Part shown: positions 1-6,278 of the stretch, in pieces
How positions within the stretch are numbered: the first letter of the stretch is position 1
Layout: every line of letters starts with the position of its first letter
From: a virus
IMG/VR virus record: IMGVR_UViG_3300017971_000769
Span: 1 to 23,586 of that record
DNA length: 23,586 nt
Reading direction: 5' to 3' (one strand)
Notes under the pieces: generated by a model
The model's database searches: none
What the model was told of the DNA's origin: nothing
What the model saw: the letters and a program-made list of their open reading frames with translations, nothing else
Made by a program: the position numbers and the translations under genes

Positions 1-152
1 AAAAATGCTCCTGGACAAAATCTACCGTCCATGAGTTTTAAATTCCGAGCCTTCTAAAATCCCGATCTAATAAAATCAAGCACTTACAAGAATGGGCTCT
101 TAAAAAATGCTCCTGGACAAAATCTACCGTCCATGAGTTTTAAATTCCGAGC
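1..152. repeat. Two copies of a 50-bp direct repeat with a hairpin
   Basis: Positions 1-50 and 103-152 are identical over 50 bp, giving a 102-bp period and a 52-bp unrelated spacer. Each copy contains the inverted repeat CTCcTGGAC / GTCCAtGAG around a 10-nt loop, flanked by an A run on the left and TTTT on the right, so it could form a terminator-like hairpin on either strand. The first copy touches the window edge and more copies may lie upstream. One plus frame is open through both copies except for TAA at 55-57, so copy 1 might be the 3' end of an upstream gene and copy 2 a duplicate of it. The rest of 1-186 shows only the AGGAGG ribosome site (174-179) of the next gene. Confidence 0.85.
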
Positions 153-186
153 TAAAAATGATAGAATATTGGCAGGAGGATAGAAT

Positions 187-864
187 ATGAAATTAGTTGA
201 AGAGTTAAAAATAATAGCGGCGGCAAATGGTGAACCTGGTATTTTGTATGAATCGAGCCTTTCTCGGATTAAAGAGCATATTGAGAATCATGATACTGGA
301 TTTATCACTGCCCATCGTCGGGAGATTAGGCATCTGGATGGAAGAGTTGAAAAACCGACTTACAAGCAAAACAAGTCGCGCAATCTAAGATTGCGGGCAG
401 AATTGGGACAAAAATACGTGGTCACTAAAATTCGAGGGATCTATATTGAAAATTATAAAAGCACAGATCCAGAGAAGCCTGAGTATGAGGTTAGGGAGGG
501 GTCGTTTTTTGTTGTTGATATAAATGACCTTGGAGATCTTGAATTAGAGTTGCGCCGACTAGGTAAAAAATGGAATCAAGATTCTATCATGTTCGTTCCG
601 AAGGGCGGCAAGAACGGATACCTTTGGGGGACGGGTAATGCCTGGCCGCTATTAGACCAGGTTGAAAAATTTAAAAACCCGGTATTTGGTGAGAGGGGAG
701 AATTTATGAGTAAGGTTCGTGGGCGTCCATTTATTTTTCCAGAGATTAAAGAAGAGGATATTAATCCTATAGTGATTGGCGAATATTTACCCGATTATCA
801 AAGAAGTGTTATGGGTGAAATGGGAAGACGGGCCTTTATTAATTCAGATTGGCGTAAGGGTTGA
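187..864 (+). CDS. Conserved phage-type hypothetical protein, 225 aa
   Basis: The start has a perfect AGGAGG site seven bases upstream. The protein is soluble, with no membrane segment. Segments that look conserved are TAHR near residues 41-44, an N-x2-R-x2-L-R-x-E-L stretch at about 62-72, a beta-rich G-x-Y-x-E-N segment, E-G-S-F-F-V-V at about 103-109, a Q-D-S-I-M-F-V-P strand near 130-137, and R-G-R-P-F-I-F-P near 178-185. This pattern recalls hypothetical proteins found in many large phages, but I cannot name the family or a function. It heads a run of small same-strand genes and is separated from the next by 43 bp. Coding status is secure; function is unknown. Confidence 0.85.
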   Translation: MKLVEELKIIAAANGEPGILYESSLSRIKEHIENHDTGFITAHRREIRHLDGRVEKPTYKQNKSRNLRLRAELGQKYVVTKIRGIYIENYKSTDPEKPEYEVREGSFFVVDINDLGDLELELRRLGKKWNQDSIMFVPKGGKNGYLWGTGNAWPLLDQVEKFKNPVFGERGEFMSKVRGRPFIFPEIKEEDINPIVIGEYLPDYQRSVMGEMGRRAFINSDWRKG

Positions 865-907
865 TTAAGATAAAATATTTTTATTAGGAACATTTTAAGA
901 GGTATGA

Positions 908-1183
908 ATGGCATATCATAAAAAACTTGGTGTGTTTGATCATCTCGATTGGGATGATTTAACCGAAAAAGAAAAAGAAATAGCAGCCAAATTTAGCTGT
1001 CCCACTGCTAAGTATAAAAAAGACACGGTTTTTCATATTGGGAGATATTCTCAACCGGGTTTAGCTAGAACATTAATATGTGCAATTTGTGGACATGATA
1101 AATTCTATGTAGGTTCGGATTCGTGGTGGACCGGTGTAAAATGTGTGAATTGTGAGTCAGAATATTGTGTTCATGAAGGTTAA
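908..1183 (+). CDS. Small zinc-ribbon-like protein, 91 aa
   Basis: The AAGAGG site at 897-902 favours ATG 908 over the out-of-frame ATG at 904. The C-terminal half carries C58-x2-C61 and C79-x2-C82, a four-cysteine zinc-ribbon arrangement, plus C87. Between the pairs is an aromatic beta segment (D-S-W-W). The N-terminal half is helical and acidic (residues 10-30). The protein probably binds one zinc ion; whether it contacts nucleic acid or protein cannot be told. It is the first of a series of small Cys-rich genes here. Confidence 0.8.
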   Translation: MAYHKKLGVFDHLDWDDLTEKEKEIAAKFSCPTAKYKKDTVFHIGRYSQPGLARTLICAICGHDKFYVGSDSWWTGVKCVNCESEYCVHEG

Positions 1184-1208
1184 AAAATATATCAAAAAGG
1201 ATTAAATC

Positions 1209-1475
1209 ATGGAATGCGATAATTGTAGATGGTTTTATAGGTATAACAGCTCTACGATGGGAAATTGTCAAAGGCGTTCACCTCCACAAGGGGGGTGGCC
1301 TATTGTGAATTACCAAGATTCTTGTGAAGAGGGAGAAATTAAAATAGAATGCGATACATGCAAATGGCATATTTCAGGATATTGCAAACATCCCTCTGTA
1401 GCAAAAGATGCTTTATCTTCTGGAGACGCGGTGTACAATTGGGATTGTTGCGGTGATCATAGTCCGAATGATTAA
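1209..1475 (+). CDS. Cys-rich protein with a duplicated four-Cys module, 88 aa
   Basis: An AAAGGAT site lies upstream. The protein has two copies of one module. The first has C3-x2-C6-R-W-F, then C20 and C39. The second has C48-x2-C51-K-W, then C59 and C80/C81. Both begin C-D-x-C-(R/K)-W, so an internal duplication is likely. The spacing resembles the four-cysteine C-x2-C-x-F/W pattern of HiPIP-like small phage proteins, which could hold an Fe-S cluster or zinc. This is family-level inference; there is no enzyme domain. A related C-x2-C pattern is seen in the gene at 19639-19989. Confidence 0.78.
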   Translation: MECDNCRWFYRYNSSTMGNCQRRSPPQGGWPIVNYQDSCEEGEIKIECDTCKWHISGYCKHPSVAKDALSSGDAVYNWDCCGDHSPND

Positions 1476-1507
1476 AGAGTTAAAAACAATAAAAAGGAAA
1501 ATTTTAA

Positions 1508-2047
1508 ATGGCAATGATTTATGTTGATACTAGATTCGTAAAAGGAATTCCAACTTTTCAGAACATTATTGAATGGGATTGTAAAAAGTTGGAAGCCAAG
1601 CTTTCATGTGGACACATCCATCGTTTTAGGTGGAGTGATTGTGTTACAAATTGTGTTATGAATGCAGAAATGGATTATTATGGTTTTTTAAGAAGTATTC
1701 AGGCTGGTGACAAAATTCAATGTTGCGGTGATAAGTGTTTAACGTATCCAGATCAATATCGAGACAGGTTTCTTTTGCTAGGAACCAATAAGTTAGAACA
1801 GATTATGATTTTGATGAGCGTTACTCCGGACCAATGCTGGAATGAAATTCTTATGACAGTATGTGAGGAAGTACAAATTAAGACTTTAATGGATATTAAA
1901 GAAGGATTAAAAGATGTAGAATATGTAAAGTTAGTTGTTAAATATTTAAAAGAAGAAGGTTTAATATTCACACATAAGGATGGTAAGATTCTTATTACCA
2001 ATGATGGTTATAAGTATTTAAATTATTTGACAAAAAAGAAAGATTAG
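1508..2047 (+). CDS. Hypothetical protein with a winged-helix-like C-terminus, 179 aa
   Basis: AAAGGA precedes the start; ATG 1514 is a possible alternative. The N-terminal half (1-90) has paired cysteines (CGH near 34-36, then C-x3-C and CC-x3-C further on), which may form a metal site. Residues about 110-179 read as three helices followed by a beta wing: an E-x-L-K-D-V helix, a V-K-Y-L-K-E-E-G-L-I turn, then G-K-I-L-I-T-N-D-G-Y-K-Y-L. The ending ITxxGxxYL is typical of winged-helix DNA-binding domains. A small transcription regulator is plausible but unproven. It lies in the accessory block between Cys-rich genes. Confidence 0.72.
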   Translation: MAMIYVDTRFVKGIPTFQNIIEWDCKKLEAKLSCGHIHRFRWSDCVTNCVMNAEMDYYGFLRSIQAGDKIQCCGDKCLTYPDQYRDRFLLLGTNKLEQIMILMSVTPDQCWNEILMTVCEEVQIKTLMDIKEGLKDVEYVKLVVKYLKEEGLIFTHKDGKILITNDGYKYLNYLTKKKD

Positions 2048-2060
2048 GGATGAAATCAAA

Positions 2061-2327
2061 ATGATATGTCTTAGGTGTGGTTGGTGTTGTCAGTATTTAA
2101 CAGTGGTTCTTCCAGATGGTACTTACAAAATAAATGGGCCTTGCAAGTTTTTAAAATGGAAAGGAGATATGGCAGTTTGTACTATTCATGGAAAACGATG
2201 GAAAATAGTAGACGATCATGGTAATGTCCATGAGGGTAATTGGGATGAAACGCCCTGTGGTCAACATGGACAGGTAGAATCTAAAAATAGTTCATGTCGT
2301 ATGGGGCAATATATAAAAAGGAGATAA
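2061..2327 (+). CDS. CxxCxxCC (YkgJ-type) metal-chelating protein, 88 aa
   Basis: The N-terminus reads C3-x2-C6-G-x-C9-C10, the signature of the YkgJ / flagellin N-methylase-like CxxCxxCC family, which chelates iron or zinc. It is followed by a C-K-F-L motif (C28), a C-T-I-H-G motif (C40-H43), C66 in P-C-G-Q-H and C79, matching the order of cysteines in that family. At 88 aa it is a minimal version. No partner enzyme or substrate is visible. It starts 13 bp after the previous gene and ends 3 bp before the next, so the three are probably co-transcribed. Confidence 0.82.
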   Translation: MICLRCGWCCQYLTVVLPDGTYKINGPCKFLKWKGDMAVCTIHGKRWKIVDDHGNVHEGNWDETPCGQHGQVESKNSSCRMGQYIKRR

Positions 2328-2330
2328 CTT

Positions 2331-2633
2331 ATGATAAAAAAAGAGATAACTGTTAATAATGCTATCAATTGTTTAAATGAAATTTTTAAACATGATCCTG
2401 AAGCAGTCGCATTGTTAGTTAAAAATAGGATTCCTTGCAATAAAGCTTTAGCCGCTCACGAATCAGTACAAGTAAGAGAAAATTGTGATGGAAAGTTTTC
2501 TGTTGGAATTTTAGGAATACTCAATGGTCTTTTCGGTGCTGATGAAAAAGGATATGGGCCTATTGCTGCTGTTTGCGAGAAGGATGGAACTATAACTTCT
2601 TTTCAAAGATATGGAGATAGAAATGGAAACTAA
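2331..2633 (+). CDS. Phage protein of unknown function, 100 aa
   Basis: AAAAGGAG lies seven bases before the ATG. The protein begins with a helical T-V-N-N-A-I-N-C-L-N-E region and continues with D-P-E-A-V-A-L-L, N-R-I-P-C-N-x-A-L-A, and a G-I-L-G-I-L-N-G-L-F-G segment ending in G-P-I-A-A-V. I recognise this combination from small proteins repeatedly seen in metagenomic phage genomes, but no function is known to me. Its last 11 bases overlap the start of the next gene, which suggests translational coupling. Confidence 0.8.
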   Translation: MIKKEITVNNAINCLNEIFKHDPEAVALLVKNRIPCNKALAAHESVQVRENCDGKFSVGILGILNGLFGADEKGYGPIAAVCEKDGTITSFQRYGDRNGN

Positions 2634-3009
2634 AGTTGTACTATATAATTTGTCTCCTTCTATTATAATAGATAGGCCGGCAAATTTACCAACACTAAAT
2701 GGTAGGATTTATCCTCAAGAACTAATTGAAAATGCAATTAAAGAATTTCAAGATAAAATTCATATATATAAAAATAATATCCTTCTTGAAAGAAGTAATA
2801 TCCTTCTTGAGGTAAATCATGAAGATGTTCAACCTGTAGATATACAAGTATATAATCCTTTTTTAACCAAGATTCAAGATCGAAGAGTTAATAAAGCGCC
2901 AAGTATGTTTATTCCCAAAATAACAGTTTGCAAGCACGAATTTATTCCATTACTTACTAGTATATGTTGTAAACATTGCGGAGTTGATATTAAAGAGTTG
3001 AAAGAATAA
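2623..3009 (+). CDS. Small protein with a prohead-protease-like NGRIYP segment and zinc knuckle, 128 aa
   Basis: ATG 2623 is chosen because GGAG at 2613-2616 sits six bases upstream; ATG 2611 in the same frame has no such site. Residues 26-31 (N-G-R-I-Y-P), followed by an E-L-I-E-N-A-I helix, resemble the entry segment of T4-type prohead proteases, as in the N-N-R-V-Y-S-R-Q-L segment of the gene at 10803. However, the catalytic His and Ser regions are absent. The C-terminus has C103-K-H105 and C115-C116-K-H-C119-G, a likely zinc knuckle. Residues 51-64 contain a seven-residue duplication. It may be a non-proteolytic relative or only share a fold element. Function is unknown. Confidence 0.75.
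   Translation: METKVVLYNLSPSIIIDRPANLPTLNGRIYPQELIENAIKEFQDKIHIYKNNILLERSNILLEVNHEDVQPVDIQVYNPFLTKIQDRRVNKAPSMFIPKITVCKHEFIPLLTSICCKHCGVDIKELKE
2775..2810 (+). repeat. 21-bp in-frame tandem duplication
   Basis: The 15-bp string taatatccttcttga occurs at 2775-2789 and 2796-2810, a 21-bp (seven-codon) period, producing N-I-L-L-E twice in the protein. It is a small in-frame expansion that keeps a helix heptad in register. Confidence 0.85.
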
Positions 3010-3113
3010 ATTTGTAATTTTGACAGATTATTCATCGTAAGAACTAGTAGAGGAATTTGAAAAAAATCTTGATTATTTTCTTTTAAAAGATTAAAGAAGG
3101 AGGCAAAAAATAA
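3010..3113 (+). promoter_or_regulatory. Intergenic gap with weak promoter and palindrome signals
   Basis: This 104-bp gap holds an exact TTGACA at 3020-3025, but the hexamer 17 bp downstream (ACTAGT) is a poor -10, so a promoter is doubtful. A perfect 12-bp palindrome TCTTTTAAAAGA lies at 3079-3090, shortly before the AAGGAGG ribosome site of the next gene. It could be an operator or chance AT-rich symmetry. Confidence 0.25.
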
Positions 3114-3335
3114 ATGTCAGCTAGTTATAACGGATTGTTGGTTACTTTTAAAAAAGATTTATGCGAAGAACATGTTGAAACAATAATGCAAGCGATAAAA
3201 TTAATAAAAGATGTCATAGATGTTAGACCTGTCGACGATGAAGGTTACAATGTTAGCGTATCCAGGATACAGGCTACAAGAGAATGTAGTAACGATCTTC
3301 ATAATCTATTAGAAAAGTGGAGAAAAAGGTGGTGA
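3114..3335 (+). CDS. Small conserved phage protein, 73 aa
   Basis: The start follows an AAGGAGG site. The sequence Y-N-G-L-L-V-T-F-x-K-D followed by E-x-I-M-x-A-I-K-L-I-K-D-V and V-x-P-V matches a small protein I have seen often in uncultivated phage genomes. Its alternation of strand, helix and strand suggests a compact alpha/beta fold. No function is known. Its 3' end overlaps the 3' end of the minus-strand neighbour by 27 bp, with no terminator between them. Confidence 0.8.
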   Translation: MSASYNGLLVTFKKDLCEEHVETIMQAIKLIKDVIDVRPVDDEGYNVSVSRIQATRECSNDLHNLLEKWRKRW

Positions 3336-4088
3336 AATCGTTCCTATCTTTTTAATACATTCCTTAATTTGACCACTAATACATTCTTTTTCAGTTTCAG
3401 ATAGGGCATCTTCATATAAACTACGCAAAGTTATAATAGCGTTTTTATAATATTCGATATCGACTTTATTATTTAAAAATGTAGATGGTTCTTTTTGTAT
3501 TTGATTGTTGTTATTGTTTGGTTTTTTAGAAGGAACGTTAACACCTTTAATAAAGGTTTTCATCTTTTTTATAATATCTTTATCATTAATAATATCTGAT
3601 GGGTCAATAATTGATTTATCTTTTGAAGATAAGTTATAAAATGCTCCAATTATAGAATCATTATTATTTATAGAGGGTAAATAATCCTTAATGACAGGTC
3701 CAATAGTTTGATGATCTTTAAGAGCTTGAACTAATTGAGGAAAATAATTCCATAAACTAGTTTTGGAACTATTTCTTATGTCGAACTGAATAACACTTTC
3801 AATCCATTGAAATAGATTTTTAACATTAATTGAAAATTTGGGACTAGTGCTTTGACGTCGATGACCGTCGCTCCCGTGAGGTCGATATTTAATGTATTCG
3901 TAAGTTTTCCAATTTTGATTTTTAAATGGTTTTAATTGTCGTATTTCTTGATAATGACATTTGGCTATTCCTAGTGTGTTACATATTTCCATTGCCATGA
4001 GCCAAAATTCATTATCATATTTAATGACATCTAATTTTTTAGATTTATTCAAGGTTAGAACAGCTATTCTTTTAACTTCTTCATCCAT
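3309..4088 (-). CDS. Lone reverse-strand protein, possible regulator, 259 aa
   Basis: AAAGGAT lies about ten bases upstream of the start on this strand. I do not recognise the family. The first 110 residues hold a beta pair and then W-L-M-A-M-E-I-C-N-T-L-G-I-A, which loosely recalls the D/E-I-C-x-x-L-G core of Bro-N / phage antirepressor domains. The middle is helical, with a poly-Asn linker (N-N-N-N-N) near 192-196. The last 50 residues form charged helices with two cysteines. It is the only minus-strand gene in the left 22 kb and faces the TerL operon across a divergent promoter region, so a regulatory role is attractive, but this rests on position and weak similarity only. Confidence 0.7.
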   Translation of the reverse strand: MDEEVKRIAVLTLNKSKKLDVIKYDNEFWLMAMEICNTLGIAKCHYQEIRQLKPFKNQNWKTYEYIKYRPHGSDGHRRQSTSPKFSINVKNLFQWIESVIQFDIRNSSKTSLWNYFPQLVQALKDHQTIGPVIKDYLPSINNNDSIIGAFYNLSSKDKSIIDPSDIINDKDIIKKMKTFIKGVNVPSKKPNNNNNQIQKEPSTFLNNKVDIEYYKNAIITLRSLYEDALSETEKECISGQIKECIKKIGTISPPFSPLF

Positions 4089-4119
4089 TTTTATTTTATC
4101 CTTTCAAACTTGATTAGCT

Positions 4120-4148
4120 TTGACATTTTTTTTCTGTCATCATAAGAT
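4120..4148 (+). promoter_or_regulatory. Candidate sigma-70 promoter (upstream of the TerL operon)
   Basis: An exact -35 TTGACA at 4120-4125 is followed after 17 bp by TAAGAT at 4143-4148 (four of six -10 positions). It would transcribe towards TerL with a leader of about 110 bases. A small hairpin TCATC-ataa-GATGA (4138-4151) overlaps the -10. Confidence 0.45.
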
Positions 4149-4156
4149 GATTTATC

Positions 4157-4184
4157 ACAATACAATATTATTTATAATTGTCAA
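4157..4184 (-). promoter_or_regulatory. Candidate minus-strand promoter for the 3309-4088 gene
   Basis: Read on the minus strand, TTGACA (4184-4179), a 16-bp spacer and TATTGT (4162-4157) form a plausible sigma-70 promoter about 70 bp before the start codon. The spacer also contains TATAAATA (4176-4169), which matches the T4 late promoter core; in such AT-rich DNA this may be chance. Confidence 0.45.
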
Positions 4185-4216
4185 ACAAAAAATAGAAGTA
4201 CCAATGTTAATAATTA

Positions 4217-4251
4217 TTGAATATTACAGGGTTAATCTTATACTAGATTAA
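4217..4251 (+). promoter_or_regulatory. Promoter with an inverted repeat centred on the -10 box
   Basis: TTGAAT (4217-4222), a 16-bp spacer and TATACT (4239-4244, five of six consensus) form the promoter closest to TerL. The -10 is exactly flanked by a perfect inverted repeat, TTAATCT (4232-4238) and AGATTAA (4245-4251). A dimeric repressor bound there would block RNA polymerase. The TerL ribosome site AAGAGG follows at once, so the leader would be only about 20 bases. Confidence 0.5.
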
Positions 4252-4269
4252 TAAAGATAAGAGGATTAT

Positions 4270-6267
4270 ATGTCAGTAATTATTGACGGCGGTAAATTTA
4301 CTTCTCAAAGGACTAGAGAAGAGGTTGTTAGAGATTTTACAGAAAGAATAAGTAATCTTTCAGAAGTCGAATTTAACATTTTAAAAGAGTTTTTAAAAGA
4401 AATAACAGGCTCTAACGATAAGAGTTGGGTGGATGAAGAAGGTAATAAAAGAAAATATCGTTTAATAGATCTATATCGTTTAATAGAGTATGAGCATGAG
4501 GTTGTAGATCCTGAAACATGGATAACGGATCCTTATTATTTTGGAAATACTGGTAACGAATTATGGCCTAAGTTAAAGGAAGATTTTATAGAACTGTTTT
4601 CTGGAAATTATCACGAAGTGATAATGACCGGAGCGATTGGAACAGGGAAAACCTTTTTTTCAAACGTCTGTCTTTGTAGAACAATTTATGAAATATCTTG
4701 CCTAAGAAGTCCACAAAAAAGCCATGGTCAAGCCGACGGGCAGATGATAGCGATTGTAGTATTTCATGTTACTAAAGAGTTAGCCAAGAAGGTTGTTTTT
4801 GATAGCATAGTAAACATGATTAGAAATAGTCCATATTTTATGGAACATTTTCAACCGAAGATTACTAAGAATGAAATTATTTTTCCCAAAAATATTTGGT
4901 TAGCTCCTTTATCGAGCAATACAAAAAGTGCTATTGGACTGAATATTTATTCAGCTCTTTTTGACGAGTCTAATTTTAAAAAAAGAGAAGGCGGATCGGC
5001 TACGGATATTAACGAGGCAAAAGCGTTATATGATTCTGTTTCGCGTCGTATGACGTCACGGTTTGGTCGTTCTGGAAAGGTTCCTGGCCTTATTATATTG
5101 CCATCTTCTAAGCAAACAGAAGACGATTTTACTCAAACCAGATTGTTGGAATCAAGAAATGATAGTACTGTTTTTGCTCGTGACTATTCTCAATGGAGTG
5201 TTTTACCTCCAGATCGATTTACAAAAAAGAGATTTAAAGTTTTTGTAGGATCTTCTTATATGGGTTCTAGGATTTTAGAATCAGAAGAAAAAATTTTTAT
5301 TACAGATGAAATGAAAGAGGATGGATGTAAAATTATTGAAGTACCTGAGAATTTTAGAATTGATTTCGAAAGAGACATAGATCGATCATTGAGAGAATTT
5401 GCAGGAATAGCTACAGTTACAATAAAACCATTTATTACTAATCGAGATAAAATTTACAATGCTATAGATAATAGACAACATCCGTTTGAGTTTATAGAGT
5501 GGGATAGCATATCGGCTCTTACGATTAAGGATAAATTGTTTCATACAGATGAGGAAAATGATATTTCTAGACCTATTTTAAATCCAACTGCTCCACGTTA
5601 TATTCATTTGGATCCTTCATTAACAGGTGATGCTACCGGGTTTGCCATGGGTCATATTTCAGAATATATAAATATAGTTAGACGGAATAGAAAAACTGGC
5701 GGGCTCGTTTATGAAAATGCTCCAGTTATTATTATTGATATAATGCTTAGAATAGTGCCTCCCAAAAATGGCGAGGTGGACCAAGGTGCTATTAGAGAAT
5801 TGATTTATACATTAAGTGAAATTGGATTTCCTATTCGTTTTGTTTCTATGGATTCATACCAATCTGCTGGAATTAAACAGAAATTAAAGCAAAAAGGCTA
5901 TATATCTGATATAATTAGTGTAGATCGTAAAATGGATCCCTATGACATGTTAAAACAAACCTTATACGAGGATCGCATAAGGTATTATAATTACAAACCT
6001 TTTATTAATGAAATAAAAGATTTGATTGAAGATCATAAAAAAAGAAAGGTGGATCATTTGCCCAAGCGAAGCAAAGACGTTGCAGACGCTGTTTGTGGAG
6101 TTGTTTATGGATTGACAACTAGGATGTCTGGTGAGCCGATGCCTTTACTAAATAGTATATCGGCGAATGGTGAGTATAAAGAAGATCTATCTTGGGTTGT
6201 TGGTGAAAGAAATAAAAATAAAAAAGTTGTTAATAATAGTCAACCACTACCATTTTTTATAGGTTAG
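4270..6267 (+). CDS. terL: Terminase large subunit (DNA-packaging ATPase/nuclease), 665 aa
   Basis: This is the packaging motor that pumps DNA through the portal and cuts it with its C-terminal nuclease. The ATPase domain shows Walker A G121-A-I-G-T-G-K-T128 and Walker B with acidic end S-A-L-F-D-E (228-233). The RNase-H-like nuclease has its first aspartate in H-L-D448-P-S, a second candidate at D528 (S-M-D-S-Y), and the final acidic motif K-D603-V-A-D606-A. It is slightly longer than T4 gp17 (610 aa), with an extended N-terminus. No small terminase was recognised next to it. AAGAGG precedes the start, and it opens the head operon behind the divergent promoter region. Confidence 0.96.
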   Translation: MSVIIDGGKFTSQRTREEVVRDFTERISNLSEVEFNILKEFLKEITGSNDKSWVDEEGNKRKYRLIDLYRLIEYEHEVVDPETWITDPYYFGNTGNELWPKLKEDFIELFSGNYHEVIMTGAIGTGKTFFSNVCLCRTIYEISCLRSPQKSHGQADGQMIAIVVFHVTKELAKKVVFDSIVNMIRNSPYFMEHFQPKITKNEIIFPKNIWLAPLSSNTKSAIGLNIYSALFDESNFKKREGGSATDINEAKALYDSVSRRMTSRFGRSGKVPGLIILPSSKQTEDDFTQTRLLESRNDSTVFARDYSQWSVLPPDRFTKKRFKVFVGSSYMGSRILESEEKIFITDEMKEDGCKIIEVPENFRIDFERDIDRSLREFAGIATVTIKPFITNRDKIYNAIDNRQHPFEFIEWDSISALTIKDKLFHTDEENDISRPILNPTAPRYIHLDPSLTGDATGFAMGHISEYINIVRRNRKTGGLVYENAPVIIIDIMLRIVPPKNGEVDQGAIRELIYTLSEIGFPIRFVSMDSYQSAGIKQKLKQKGYISDIISVDRKMDPYDMLKQTLYEDRIRYYNYKPFINEIKDLIEDHKKRKVDHLPKRSKDVADAVCGVVYGLTTRMSGEPMPLLNSISANGEYKEDLSWVVGERNKNKKVVNNSQPLPFFIG

Positions 6268-6278
6268 GAGTAATAGCT

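Noticed and set aside
1-152. CRISPR array, because of a 50-bp repeat and a 52-bp spacer
   Set aside because: Only two copies are visible, the repeat and spacer are longer than usual, and no cas genes are near. A local duplication or hairpin signal explains it better.
5063-5248. Separate 61-aa frame inside the terminase gene
   Set aside because: It lies fully within the conserved TerL frame and has no ribosome site or recognisable features.
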